From the IMG/VR virus record IMGVR_UViG_3300025322_000050, positions 1 through 46,805 of that record: DNA of 46,805 nucleotides; one strand, 5' to 3'. The DNA comes from a virus. Position numbers and translations under genes: made by a program. The notes under the pieces are model-generated. The model did no database searches. It was given only the letters and a program-made list of their open reading frames with translations, and had not been told where the DNA came from. Shown in pieces: positions 25,653 through 32,665 of this stretch; within the stretch, counting starts at the first letter, position 1, and every line of letters starts with the position of its first letter.

Positions 25653-25889
25653 TCACTTTAATTTAACGTCTTGTTTACAAGAATCACAGAAGCAAGGCAG
25701 ATTATTAATGGCTTCCTTCAATTTCAAGATGAAATCATTTTTGTTTTTTGAATCTCCATAATGAAGGCTCAGAGTATTATTGTCTAAATGAATATTTACA
25801 CAATTACCTGAGTTTTCACCAAATACTTCAGCGCTTACCCTTTCCCATGTCCTATTATTATTTGGATGGATATTCATGCTAACGCTCAT
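25653..25889 (-). CDS. Hypothetical small protein
   Basis: 78 residues. The last part has CFCDSC, a possible metal site. AGAGGAGGAAG precedes the ATG and the start lies 11 bases inside the preceding gene. An ATG 12 bases further in is an alternative. No known family. Confidence 0.55.
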   Translation of the reverse strand: MSVSMNIHPNNNRTWERVSAEVFGENSGNCVNIHLDNNTLSLHYGDSKNKNDFILKLKEAINNLPCFCDSCKQDVKLK

Positions 25890-26004
25890 CTTCTTCCTCC
25901 TCTCTTTCCTGTTTATTTCTCAGACAATCTATACATCCGCCCATGATCTCTTGATCTTCTGCGTCCATTAATTCACCACATATCTGGCATGGTTTCTTAA
26001 TCAT
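25879..26004 (-). CDS. Small zinc-ribbon protein
   Basis: 41 residues from the ATG at 26004: CQIC at 6-9 and CIDC at 24-27 form a zinc ribbon, followed by an acidic tail (EREEEEDER). An upstream in-frame opening to 26112 is only the shadow of the next gene. Start overlaps the preceding stop by eight bases. Confidence 0.6.
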   Translation of the reverse strand: MIKKPCQICGELMDAEDQEIMGGCIDCLRNKQEREEEEDER

Positions 26005-26155
26005 ATCTATCTTCCCATTCTTCACAATCATCTTCCTCTGCACACCGAAGATAATGTTTACATTTGTCCTGCTTCCCTGAAAGATCGAGACACATATCAT
26101 CGATATCTCCATTACAGTAACAAATCTGACCGCAATCAGGACAAGTATGTGCCAT
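25997..26155 (-). CDS. Small Cys-rich zinc protein
   Basis: 52 residues with seven Cys: CPDCGQICYC at 5-14, then C at 22, CKHYLRC at 32-38 and C at 44. GGGAGGATTAAAG precedes the ATG. It has the look of a two-site zinc-binding protein, with an acidic tail. I recall similar proteins in other phage genomes. Confidence 0.65.
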   Translation of the reverse strand: MAHTCPDCGQICYCNGDIDDMCLDLSGKQDKCKHYLRCAEEDDCEEWEDRYD

Positions 26156-26160
26156 TTACT

Positions 26161-26307
26161 TTAATCCTCCCATATATTTCTCCATTGTCCTCTCTCTTTC
26201 CATATTTGCCTAAAGCCAATAAAAAGGATGGTAGGAGCGGCGATATAGATGACAGCCCATGCGAGATACTTCAGCCATTGATCCCAGCTAAGAACTTGCT
26301 CGACCAT
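26161..26307 (-). CDS. Small one-helix membrane protein
   Basis: 48 residues from the ATG at 26307 with AAGGAGGATAAGG upstream. A hydrophobic helix spans about 13-31 (WAVIYIAAPTILFIGF) and the tail is basic and Trp-rich. Unknown. Confidence 0.6.
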   Translation of the reverse strand: MVEQVLSWDQWLKYLAWAVIYIAAPTILFIGFRQIWKERGQWRNIWED

Positions 26308-26455
26308 CCTTATCCTCCTTAATTCTCCCGAGCCAGTAATGCACAAGCTGTCTCGTAAATCCAGTTAGTTTAGAAATCTCAGTTGGAGTATGGCCTGAGT
26401 TTAAATATCGAATGACCCAGAACTTCTTTTCGTTTGCAGACATTTTCTTTTTCAT
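26288..26455 (-). CDS. Helix-turn-helix DNA-binding protein
   Basis: 55 residues. Residues 9-43 form a homeodomain-like helix-turn-helix, with HTPTEISKLTGFTRQLVHYWL as the turn and recognition helix. It is the first gene of the leftward operon and starts only a few bases after the predicted transcription start, so its mRNA may be nearly leaderless; MSANEK four codons in is an alternative start. It could be an operon or early-gene regulator. Confidence 0.65.
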   Translation of the reverse strand: MKKKMSANEKKFWVIRYLNSGHTPTEISKLTGFTRQLVHYWLGRIKEDKDGRASS

Positions 26456-26464
26456 GATGATTGC

Positions 26465-26493
26465 AGTTTAATTTACTTTTTTCTGTTTGTCAA
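26465..26493 (-). promoter_or_regulatory. Leftward promoter of the early operon
   Basis: On the leftward strand TTGACA (26493-26488) and TAAACT (26470-26465) are 17 bp apart. The -35 is perfect. It is the only good promoter found upstream of the leftward operon. Confidence 0.75.
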
Positions 26494-26595
26494 GGAAATT
26501 CGTAAAATATATTTTTCACAGCATAAATACCTAATAAATACATAGTAGTACATAAGTATAACTAAAAGTTATATGAAAGTCAGTAAAAATAATGC

Positions 26596-26624
26596 TTGAC
26601 AAAGTTTAGCCGTTATGGTAGACA
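26596..26624 (+). promoter_or_regulatory. Rightward promoter 1
   Basis: TTGACA at 26596-26601 and TAGACA at 26619-26624, spacing 17, with TG one base before the -10 (extended type). It sits about 100 bp from the divergent leftward promoter; the AT-rich stretch 26494-26595 between them carries no gene and probably holds regulator sites. Confidence 0.65.
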
Positions 26625-26649
26625 TTCTGGAAACATCAAGGAGGCTGCC

Positions 26650-26904
26650 ATGTCACGAATCAACCCATTCCGGCAACATTTGATTGAAAGACTATGTCAG
26701 AGGTGTCATACTCCTTTCCAGAGTTATTCTAAGCACGCTATCTTTTGCCCCTCCTGTCGCCATCGTACCAGCCCCTATGCCCAATACTTTACAGAAGAGA
26801 AGATGCTTAAGGCGAAAGCGAGAGCGGATGCCAGTGCGATTGTGTGGACGGCGGGGGAATACAGCCAGGAGTTCCTAAAAAAATTATTCAGGGAGGGATT
26901 ATGA
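26650..26904 (+). CDS. Small zinc-finger-like protein
   Basis: 84 residues; AAGGAGGCTGCC before the ATG at 26650. CQRC at 16-19 and CPSC at 32-35 make a zinc ribbon like those in many small phage proteins; the C-terminal half is helical. First gene of the rightward replication group. Next gene overlaps by ATGA. Confidence 0.65.
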   Translation: MSRINPFRQHLIERLCQRCHTPFQSYSKHAIFCPSCRHRTSPYAQYFTEEKMLKAKARADASAIVWTAGEYSQEFLKKLFREGL

Positions 26905-27119
26905 AATCACAAGTAATTATTAAATTAACTCCAACCCAGATAAAACAATTATCGCCGTTGATGGAAAAAGTAGAGAAAGCAGCATCCGATGGTAAAAAGG
27001 GTATGGTCTTGATGCAGCCTTATGAAAATAAAGATTTCGCTGGCAGTATTTGGACAATCATAAAGGCTGCTTTTGTGCCAAACAAGATTGCTAAAAAGAT
27101 GATTAAATTGGTCAAGTGA
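26901..27119 (+). CDS. Small basic protein of unknown function
   Basis: 72 residues with GGGAGGGATT upstream. Lys-rich, starting MKSQVIIKLTPTQIKQL; the C-terminus is NKIAKKMIKLVK. No family recognised. Confidence 0.6.
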   Translation: MKSQVIIKLTPTQIKQLSPLMEKVEKAASDGKKGMVLMQPYENKDFAGSIWTIIKAAFVPNKIAKKMIKLVK

Positions 27120-27135
27120 TGCCACAAGAAAAAGC

Positions 27136-27165
27136 TTGACAGGTTATATTAGGGTGTGGTAGAGT
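27136..27165 (+). promoter_or_regulatory. Rightward promoter 2, ahead of the primase gene
   Basis: TTGACA at 27136-27141 and TAGAGT at 27160-27165 with spacing 18 and an upstream TG (extended -10). GCTTGACA and TGGTAGA are shared with promoter 1. Confidence 0.65.
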
Positions 27166-27171
27166 AGATGT

Positions 27172-27283
27172 GGGAGATAAGCTTTGGACTCAACAAACCT
27201 AAAATTCCGTAAACAAGAACCCTCAATGGTGGACTCCCAAAAGCGTCCAAAGCTTGCCACCTGAGAGGGTTTTTTGTTTACGG
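27172..27283 (+). promoter_or_regulatory. Pseudoknot-capable leader with intrinsic terminator
   Basis: Between promoter 2 and the primase gene. A composite stem pairs 27207-27216 with 27274-27283 (10 bp), 27218-27224 with 27265-27271 (7 bp) and 27228-27232 with 27257-27261 (5 bp). The 3' side carries a six-T run at 27270-27275, so the inner stem acts as a terminator. The loop holds 27245-27255, an exact 11-base complement of 27179-27189, so a pseudoknot or alternative fold is possible. Read-through is needed to reach the primase gene. Confidence 0.75.
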
Positions 27284-27296
27284 GTTAGGAGTCTTT

Positions 27297-29000
27297 GTGA
27301 CTCTACTTCAAGCTGCCTTAGATTATCACACAAAAGGGTTCTCGGTTATACCTGTAGCAGAAGACAAAACGCCGTTGATAAAATGGCAACCGTACCAGAA
27401 AACAAAGGCCACAGAGGATGAGATTAGGACATGGTGGAAAAAGAACCCCAAGGCTAACATTGGCATTGTAACAGGCCAAATATCAAATCTCTTCGTAATT
27501 GATACAGACACGTCGGAAGCCACCCAGAAGATCCAAGAAGCAATACCAGACAATTTGTCAGTTCCATGTCAGAAAACTCCGAAGGGCGGGATGCACTTCA
27601 TCTTTGCTCACACCGAAGGTTTTAGCAATCGTGCAAGGGTAGCTGAGGGTATCGATTTACGTACTGAAGGAGGCTACATCGTTGCTGCGCCATCTTTAAA
27701 CGGTACAGGCAAAGGATGGGAATGGCTTGTAAGCCCTCTTGAGGTAGATCCCCCGCAGTTGCCTCGTGATGTATATAATATAATAAATAATGCAATTACT
27801 TCTTTTAATTCTTTTTCTTTATATAGGGAGAAAATTGACTTAGAAAAAACAGACGAAGAACAGTATAAGTCAAAAGAAGTCAATGAAGTCAAAAGAGATC
27901 AATATTTGGGTGATGAAGGCATTCGAGATGAGGTTTTATTCTCTGTATCTCATGGTATGACATTGGGAAAATTTAACCCTAAAATAATAGAGGAAGTGCT
28001 TGAAAGACTTATACTTTCTTGGAATGAAAATCCTAACAAAAACTGGATAGATGCTAAAATTAAAAGTGCTATGTCCAGATTTGGAAGGAAGAGGAAAAAC
28101 CTTACTCAAGAGTTTTTAGATTGGATCTCGGAAGTCAAAAGCGGTCAATTTAAAGTCAAAGATTGGTACATGGAATCAAATATAATCAATAAAGAGGACA
28201 AACATACGACCATAGTAGTAGCAAATAACTTGTGCAAAGGACAAAAACCTCTTTTAGAACGGACACATAATAGAGGTGAGTATAGGATAATTGATCGAGA
28301 AGTAGAGTTTACTGATTTTCTCAACGTTAGCAAAGAGAAGGCCATTGATTTGACTTTGCCTCTTGAGATCCACCGGAAGACCGTCTTCTTCCCTAGAGAT
28401 ATTATTGTTATTGCCGGGGTAACTGGATACGGGAAAACTACATTTCTTTTGAATGTAATCAAAGAGAATATGCAGAAGTTTGAGTTTAAATATTTCTCCT
28501 CCGAAATGTCAGCCTTAGCGATCAACAAGAAACTTGGGTACTTCGAGCTTCCCATCGAAGATTGGAAGATGAAAGTAATTTCAGATGACAAATGGGATTA
28601 TAGCAATATTCACGATAAGATTTTCCCAAATGACATGAACGTGATAGATTATCTTGAGCCGGAAGGGGAAAAAACATATAACATTCATGGTGTTCTTACC
28701 AAAATAAGTAAGAGACTTGAAAAGGGCATGGCTTTGATTGCCACTCAGAAAAGGCCGGATTTAGCCTTATCAGCTGGTGGTGTTTATAGCGCGAAATCAA
28801 CTTCCCTTTACCTTTCTTTAGACTGGGGAACAATAAACATTTTCAAGAATCGTTATCGGGAAGAAGATTCCCATCCGCAGCTTACTCGAAGAGATTTTGA
28901 AATCGTTTACGGTTTGAAGTTTAGCTCAACAAGTGATTGGTATGATCCATGTCAGAAAACAACAAAAAAATATCCTGATAGCTTTCTGAAAGATAGCTAA
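27297..29000 (+). CDS. Primase-polymerase fused to RecA/DnaB-like helicase
   Basis: 567 residues, GTG start after TAGGAGT. The N-terminus is an archaeo-eukaryotic primase (bifunctional primase-polymerase): FSVIPV at 15-20, NIGIVTG then VIDTD at 67-71 (Asp69, Asp71), and TPKGGMHFIF at 93-102 for the remaining active-site His. A middle linker follows at about 190-330. The C-terminal part carries a Walker A, GVTGYGKTT at 374-382, and the RecA-like core of replicative helicases, with IATQKRPD as a likely motif 3 region. It would prime and unwind DNA at the phage origin. It has no recognisable zinc domain. Confidence 0.85.
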   Translation: MTLLQAALDYHTKGFSVIPVAEDKTPLIKWQPYQKTKATEDEIRTWWKKNPKANIGIVTGQISNLFVIDTDTSEATQKIQEAIPDNLSVPCQKTPKGGMHFIFAHTEGFSNRARVAEGIDLRTEGGYIVAAPSLNGTGKGWEWLVSPLEVDPPQLPRDVYNIINNAITSFNSFSLYREKIDLEKTDEEQYKSKEVNEVKRDQYLGDEGIRDEVLFSVSHGMTLGKFNPKIIEEVLERLILSWNENPNKNWIDAKIKSAMSRFGRKRKNLTQEFLDWISEVKSGQFKVKDWYMESNIINKEDKHTTIVVANNLCKGQKPLLERTHNRGEYRIIDREVEFTDFLNVSKEKAIDLTLPLEIHRKTVFFPRDIIVIAGVTGYGKTTFLLNVIKENMQKFEFKYFSSEMSALAINKKLGYFELPIEDWKMKVISDDKWDYSNIHDKIFPNDMNVIDYLEPEGEKTYNIHGVLTKISKRLEKGMALIATQKRPDLALSAGGVYSAKSTSLYLSLDWGTINIFKNRYREEDSHPQLTRRDFEIVYGLKFSSTSDWYDPCQKTTKKYPDSFLKDS

Positions 29001-29248
29001 TGATTGATAAAATTTACTTTGATTTTGAAGAACGCATATTCAAAAACATAACCGTTAGCCAGGTTCAATTCTGGGAAAAATGTTACCCTGATGTGGATGT
29101 TGTTGAACACTTAACTAAAAGAATGCCGGCCTGGATAGATGGAAACCGGGAAGGGAAAGGAAGAAAGAAACAATGGAAGCGATTTATAGTTAATTGGTTA
29201 AGTAGTCAACAAGAAAGATATGGACAGTTTAGAAAGGAGATAAAATGA
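29000..29248 (+). CDS. Small replication-associated protein
   Basis: 82 residues starting in a TAATG overlap with the primase gene. VQFWEKCYPDVDVVEHLTKRMPAW, then RKKQWKRFIVNWL, resembles the C-terminal motif of some phage replication-initiation or DnaT-like proteins; here it stands alone. It may bind the helicase or single-stranded DNA. Confidence 0.6.
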   Translation: MIDKIYFDFEERIFKNITVSQVQFWEKCYPDVDVVEHLTKRMPAWIDGNREGKGRKKQWKRFIVNWLSSQQERYGQFRKEIK

Positions 29249-29493
29249 TTAAAAATCCAGAAAGAGTAAAATTAGCATTTTTACTTGAAATGGTTGAAAA
29301 AATTGCTATTACAAAATATGATGGACATTTTACTATAATGAGATTTACTACTCATTGGAAAGGAATGTATGGGACTCCAGAATGCGATAGTTCAAACAGA
29401 GAACAGATTAAAAAACTTTTTAATTTTCCTACAATAGAATCGTGTTTAAAACATCTTGTTGTTCAAGGATTGGATGAAGACAGAGATACTTAA
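29245..29493 (+). CDS. Hypothetical small protein
   Basis: 82 residues in an ATGA overlap with AAAGGAGAT upstream. MIRFTTHWKG-type strand (IMRFTTHWKGMYG) and a helical end. No family recognised. Confidence 0.55.
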   Translation: MIKNPERVKLAFLLEMVEKIAITKYDGHFTIMRFTTHWKGMYGTPECDSSNREQIKKLFNFPTIESCLKHLVVQGLDEDRDT

Positions 29494-29506
29494 AAAAGGA
29501 GGCTAT

Positions 29507-29671
29507 ATGAAACCCCGAAACGTAATCATCACATTGGAAGCCGACACGGATGCGACAATGAAAGACCTGAAACGTAAGTCTTCTTATGACATATTCACTG
29601 AAGCTGGATGCAACGTCTTCAAAGTCAATCAGGTTCAAGTCAACGTCGTGAAGAAGGGGGGAAAAAAATGA
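29507..29671 (+). CDS. Conserved small phage protein
   Basis: 54 residues from the ATG at 29507 with AAAAAAGGAGGC upstream. It opens MKPRNVIITLEADTDATMKDL and ends in VNQVQVNVV. I recall this pattern in many small phage genes near replication functions, with no known role. Confidence 0.65.
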   Translation: MKPRNVIITLEADTDATMKDLKRKSSYDIFTEAGCNVFKVNQVQVNVVKKGGKK

Positions 29672-29787
29672 TTTGGGTATGGATTATATTGGGAATTCTG
29701 GGAGTGTTTGTGTCACTAATTGTGTATTGCGCATGTGTCTTGGCAGCGGTGGCGGATGAGGAGATAGAAAGAAATAAAAATGACTGA
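29668..29787 (+). CDS. Small one-helix membrane protein
   Basis: 39 residues in an ATGA overlap with AAGGGGGG upstream. MIWVWIILGILGVFVSLIVY is a transmembrane helix, followed by CAC and an acidic end (ADEEIERN). Common companion of the preceding gene type in phages. Overlaps the resolvase gene by eight bases. Confidence 0.6.
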   Translation: MIWVWIILGILGVFVSLIVYCACVLAAVADEEIERNKND

Positions 29788-30211
29788 ATACAGGCTCTTA
29801 GTCCATGGATGCCCGATTGCCAAAAAGCGTCCTCGCTTCGCCCGGCGTGGCAAATTCGTTATGACTTACAATTCACAGGAAACGGAAGAAGGAAGATTCC
29901 TGTTTGAAATCAAGCAACAATGGAAACGAGATCCTCTAACTGGTCCAATTGAGCTAAGAGCCGAGTTTTATATGCCTATTCCTAAAAGCACATCCAAAAA
30001 GAAAACCCTGTCGATGATCGCAAGGGAGATCAAACACACCAAGAGGCCTGATCTGGATAACTGCTTGAAATTTATAAAGGATTGTCTCAATCAAACTGTA
30101 TGGATAGATGATTCTCAGGTATTTAAGGTCGAGGCGGAAAAGGTTTACTCAGATAACCCAAGAACAATCATCTTCGTTCAAGAGATTAAGTCTTGTCCTG
30201 AAGCAACCTGA
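29780..30211 (+). CDS. rusA: RusA-like Holliday-junction resolvase
   Basis: 143 residues. The RusA signature is intact: KRPRFA near 17-22 and HTKRPDLDNCLKFIKDCLN, then WIDDSQV, near 85-112, with the Asp pairs needed for metal binding (PDLDN and DDS). It cuts four-way junctions made by recombination or replication, clearing DNA for packaging. It is the last gene of this rightward group. Bases 30212-30298 after it hold no gene and no clear terminator. Confidence 0.85.
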   Translation: MTEYRLLVHGCPIAKKRPRFARRGKFVMTYNSQETEEGRFLFEIKQQWKRDPLTGPIELRAEFYMPIPKSTSKKKTLSMIAREIKHTKRPDLDNCLKFIKDCLNQTVWIDDSQVFKVEAEKVYSDNPRTIIFVQEIKSCPEAT

Positions 30212-30298
30212 CGATCTATGGGGGATTCTGATAAGCATTCCAATCTCCAATCTCCTATTTTGACTTAATCTGTATTTTCGATCTTGTACGCCTGTTCT

Positions 30299-30424
30299 TT
30301 ATTTCTTACACTCCTTGCAGATAACATACTGCATCCCTTTGATTTTATATGCCTTCTCGTTTCTGAAGATGGTGCGCTGACAATGCTGGCACCATCTCCA
30401 GCGCTTTACCTTGATCTTAATCAT
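30299..30424 (-). CDS. Small zinc-ribbon protein
   Basis: 41 residues in an ATGA overlap: CQHC at 12-15 and CKEC at 36-39, with a very basic N-terminus (MIKIKVKRWRW). Probably a nucleic-acid-binding ribbon. Confidence 0.6.
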   Translation of the reverse strand: MIKIKVKRWRWCQHCQRTIFRNEKAYKIKGMQYVICKECKK

Positions 30425-30540
30425 CTAATTTTATTCCGTTTTCTTCGCAGATGGTTGTCAATAAACTCCCCCAGGCAATAAGATACAACGAGTAATAGAA
30501 CCAGAACAGTCAAAGATCCCCACATAGCCCATTGAGTCAT
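30421..30540 (-). CDS. Small one-helix membrane protein
   Basis: 39 residues with AAAAGGATCATT before the ATG. One hydrophobic helix (WGSLTVLVLLLVVSYCLG) and a basic tail (HLRRKRNKIR). Unknown. Confidence 0.6.
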   Translation of the reverse strand: MTQWAMWGSLTVLVLLLVVSYCLGEFIDNHLRRKRNKIR

Positions 30541-30749
30541 AATGATCCTTTTCCTTTCTCGGTTAATTGTTTGACTTTCCTATCAAATTCTCGGCTCGCC
30601 TCCAAATACTCTGAAAATCTGACCACCGACCGACGGGTCATTACCACATACAAATCTCCATTGAAGCGACCTGTGGTACGGCAGAGGTGCACATACTCAG
30701 AGGAAGGCAATCCGGGTTCATAGGATACGATGGCAGTGTATTTAACCAT
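30537..30749 (-). CDS. Hypothetical small protein
   Basis: 70 residues, GAGGAGATCC upstream. It starts MVKYTAIVSYEPG and has a strand-helix pattern with TRRSVVRFSEYLEAS and a basic C-terminus. No family recognised. The ATG lies inside the preceding gene's end. Confidence 0.6.
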   Translation of the reverse strand: MVKYTAIVSYEPGLPSSEYVHLCRTTGRFNGDLYVVMTRRSVVRFSEYLEASREFDRKVKQLTEKGKGSL

Positions 30750-30885
30750 TGGATCTCCTCTCTATTAACTTTTGGACTTTAGGTTTAAACCTACACTCTG
30801 CACCCTTCAAGTGTCTGCACCCCCTATGAACGCAGACTTCAAGGCAGATGCGTTGATTACGTTTAAGACAAAACAGCCAGGTCAT
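30742..30885 (-). CDS. Small Cys-rich protein
   Basis: 47 residues from the ATG at 30885, after AAGGGAAAG. Five Cys (CLEVCVHRGC, then C at 31) suggest a zinc or iron-sulfur site; the tail is basic. A longer opening to 30945 in the same frame is inside the preceding gene and less likely. Confidence 0.55.
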   Translation of the reverse strand: MTWLFCLKRNQRICLEVCVHRGCRHLKGAECRFKPKVQKLIERRSNG

Positions 30886-30886
30886 T

Positions 30887-31171
30887 TCATTCTTTCCCTT
30901 CTGCGCGGGAGATGGCTGTTGATAAAAAAAGTTTTGCTGCTTCAATGTCGGCAGGGTACGTTTTGTTTTGGGTTAATGCTGCCATAGCCCCCTTACACGC
31001 CACCACCAAGTCCCTATTCACTTCCTCCAACCATTCGATCTTAGCCTTGCAGGAGGATAATGAGATGTTATTGTTATTCATCGCAGTGTAGATCATGTGA
31101 CTGCAATCTTCGCACATCTGGTAAGGTAGAACACCCGAAGCTTTCTTTTTACAGATATCGCATGTTTTCAT
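30887..31171 (-). CDS. Zinc-ribbon protein with helical tail
   Basis: 94 residues from the ATG at 31171 with GGAGGGATTAAG. CDIC at 4-7 and CEDC at 20-23 form the ribbon; the C-terminal 60 residues are helical. Unknown role. Confidence 0.65.
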   Translation of the reverse strand: MKTCDICKKKASGVLPYQMCEDCSHMIYTAMNNNNISLSSCKAKIEWLEEVNRDLVVACKGAMAALTQNKTYPADIEAAKLFLSTAISRAEGKE

Positions 31172-31172
31172 C

Positions 31173-31475
31173 TTAATCCCTCCATTTAGAATCATAAATG
31201 CTACCGATTCGTTTCTTTAAATTCGGGACACCGTAGGCCGATTTAATAGGATAGATTAATCCATCTGTATCTATCATATATCGTCCCGAAGATCCGACAT
31301 CAACTTTAATCCAACGTTTCCCCGGACGGATATGAACCTCTGCTTCTTTTTCATACTGAGGATAAGTTAAAGGTTTCCCGGGACCGAAAAAGTTATTTAA
31401 CCTAAATAATTCTGTTTTATGCACCCAATTCGCAAAACATTGAACGCTTAAATCGTACACTCTTATATTTTCCAT
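31173..31475 (-). CDS. Conserved phage hypothetical protein
   Basis: 100 residues, GGAGGTTGATTAA before the ATG. RWIKVDVGSSGRYMIDTDGLIY near 54-75 is a beta-rich motif that I recall from other phage early proteins, where a similar G-x-x-WIKVDVG stretch is common. No function known. Confidence 0.65.
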   Translation of the reverse strand: MENIRVYDLSVQCFANWVHKTELFRLNNFFGPGKPLTYPQYEKEAEVHIRPGKRWIKVDVGSSGRYMIDTDGLIYPIKSAYGVPNLKKRIGSIYDSKWRD

Positions 31476-31510
31476 TTAATCAACCTCCACCTTATTTTGG
31501 ATTGACAAAG

Positions 31511-31741
31511 TTAATTACAATGATGATTATTTGAAACTGCTCCGCACTTATGACAAAATCCGAAAATCTTAGATGCCTCAAATCTTGCTCCTGTTCTGTA
31601 TCCGTCTAATCCCATAACATTCGTAATGTCCGCCCGGTATATTTCCCCGTTAGGAGTCCTAAAATATTCCCATTTAGCAAATATACCTAAATGCCCTTTT
31701 GATTTCTTTTCCGTTTCTAAAAGCTCTCTTTGTAATGTCAT
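31511..31741 (-). CDS. Hypothetical protein with C-terminal Cys-His pairs
   Basis: 76 residues from the ATG at 31741, AAAGGAGAAAGGG upstream. FCHKCGAVSNNHHC at the end is a probable zinc site. The upstream opening to 31855 in the same frame is not supported. The ribosome site is nearly the same as that at 32027. Confidence 0.6.
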   Translation of the reverse strand: MTLQRELLETEKKSKGHLGIFAKWEYFRTPNGEIYRADITNVMGLDGYRTGARFEASKIFGFCHKCGAVSNNHHCN

Positions 31742-31755
31742 TTCCCTTTCTCCTT

Positions 31756-31824
31756 TCATAGATGGAATAGAACGTAATACGCAATTACCACTAAATAGCC
31801 GATGAGAAATAAAAGACGGGACAT
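31756..31824 (-). CDS. Very short membrane peptide
   Basis: 22 residues after AATAGGAGAAACC: MSRLLFLIGYLVVIAYYVLF, a single membrane helix. Between two genes that leave just enough room. Coding status is uncertain because of length. Confidence 0.4.
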   Translation of the reverse strand: MSRLLFLIGYLVVIAYYVLFHL

Positions 31825-31835
31825 GATGGTTTCTC

Positions 31836-32027
31836 CTATTCCCAGTATACGCCACCCAAGGCGCCTCTGACTTTAGTTAATCCGCAGGATAGATAGGCCA
31901 TTTCCCGAGCTCTCCTATTTTCTCTTGCTCTTTCATTGTGATCGCATTTCTTGCACGCTTCACAATCAATTTTCACCGCTGGACATTCTGCTGATTGAAA
32001 CATCCTTCTCCGGTAACATTCTCTCAT
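31836..32027 (-). CDS. Small Cys-containing protein
   Basis: 63 residues, first gene of this leftward group, AAAGGAGAAAGGG upstream. CPAVKIDCEACKKC at 15-28 followed by a basic stretch (DHNERARENRRAR) suggests a zinc-binding, nucleic-acid-binding protein. Confidence 0.6.
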   Translation of the reverse strand: MRECYRRRMFQSAECPAVKIDCEACKKCDHNERARENRRAREMAYLSCGLTKVRGALGGVYWE

Positions 32028-32310
32028 TTCCCTTTCTCCTTTCTGTTTGATCTTAAGCTTATAAAAGCATAAATTGAGCCAACTTTTTATAATCTCAAAA
32101 ATATATTCATCAATGATTTCACTAACTTATTTTTCGCCATTATGTCACACTGACGTTATTTTGTTTGATAACCTGTTCATAACCGGTTGATAAAACAATT
32201 TACGCACCCACTTTGACAATATGTCTATAATAAAATCAACCACTTAGCCCTAAAAAGGTTGACAATTGACATAATTTTGCATCCAAAATGCGTAGATTGT
32301 CATTATTTGC
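32028..32310. promoter_or_regulatory. Divergent AT-rich intergenic control region
   Basis: No supported gene. It separates the leftward group from the packaging group and contains the leftward promoter at 32086-32113, a hairpin around 32056-32067, and a cluster of ATAACC and AACCGGTT motifs near 32167-32190 that could be operator sites. Two further TTGACA boxes near 32259 and 32266 have no convincing -10. Confidence 0.5.
32086..32113 (-). promoter_or_regulatory. Leftward promoter, second operon
   Basis: On the leftward strand TTGATG and TATAAA are separated by 16 bp (32113-32108 and 32091-32086). Five of six bases match the -10 and four of six the -35. It would start RNA near 32079, 52 bases before the first gene. 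Confidence 0.5.
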
Positions 32311-32339
32311 TTGACAAACATTTAAAACTCTGTTATGTA
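32311..32339 (+). promoter_or_regulatory. Rightward promoter 3, packaging/late operon
   Basis: TTGACA at 32311-32316, 17-bp spacer, TATGTA at 32334-32339, with TG upstream of the -10. It shares GCTTGACA with promoters 1 and 2. Confidence 0.65.
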
Positions 32340-32352
32340 TTCAACCCAATGA

Positions 32353-32438
32353 CTACAAGATCCGGACCGAGGGCGTCTGATCTCGTAGCAAGACTGCCGA
32401 TTAACCCGATGGTATTACCACTGCTGTCGGGTTTTTTA
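32353..32438 (+). promoter_or_regulatory. Structured leader ending in an intrinsic terminator
   Basis: Hairpin 32353-32362 with 32379-32388 (10 bp, one mismatch), then the terminator: 32403-32409 pairs with 32427-32433, enclosing a small hairpin (32410-32413 with 32417-32420), followed by six T ending at 32437. An alternative pair, GTCT at 32375-32378 with AGAC at 32391-32394, would compete with the first hairpin. Either a free RNA of about 90 nt or an attenuator or antitermination leader ahead of the packaging genes. Confidence 0.7.
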
Positions 32439-32461
32439 TTGCCCCAGGAAGTTTTAATTTT

Positions 32462-32659
32462 ATGAACATCGAATGCCCGAATTGTTTACAAATAAGTTTT
32501 AGCTCATGGTGGAGATCAATTTTACTTCCCTTCAAATGCCCATACGCCCAGAAAGACTGTGATAAACATTTTGATTTAGTTCCAGAATATTTTTTATTAA
32601 CATGTCCTATTTGTCACAAGAAATCAACTAAAAAGGATGTAAGAATAAAAGAGGTTTAA
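32462..32659 (+). CDS. Zinc-ribbon protein
   Basis: 65 residues with CPNC at 5-8, a CPYAQKDC stretch near 26-33, and CPICHKK at 48-54. The Cys pairs suggest two zinc sites. AGGAAG lies ten bases upstream. It follows the promoter-terminator leader, so its expression depends on read-through. Confidence 0.65.
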   Translation: MNIECPNCLQISFSSWWRSILLPFKCPYAQKDCDKHFDLVPEYFLLTCPICHKKSTKKDVRIKEV

Positions 32660-32665
32660 AGACTT

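Noticed and set aside
32259-32465. 68-codon frame starting at 32259
   Set aside because: It spans promoter 3 and the terminator hairpin, so it is a chance frame.
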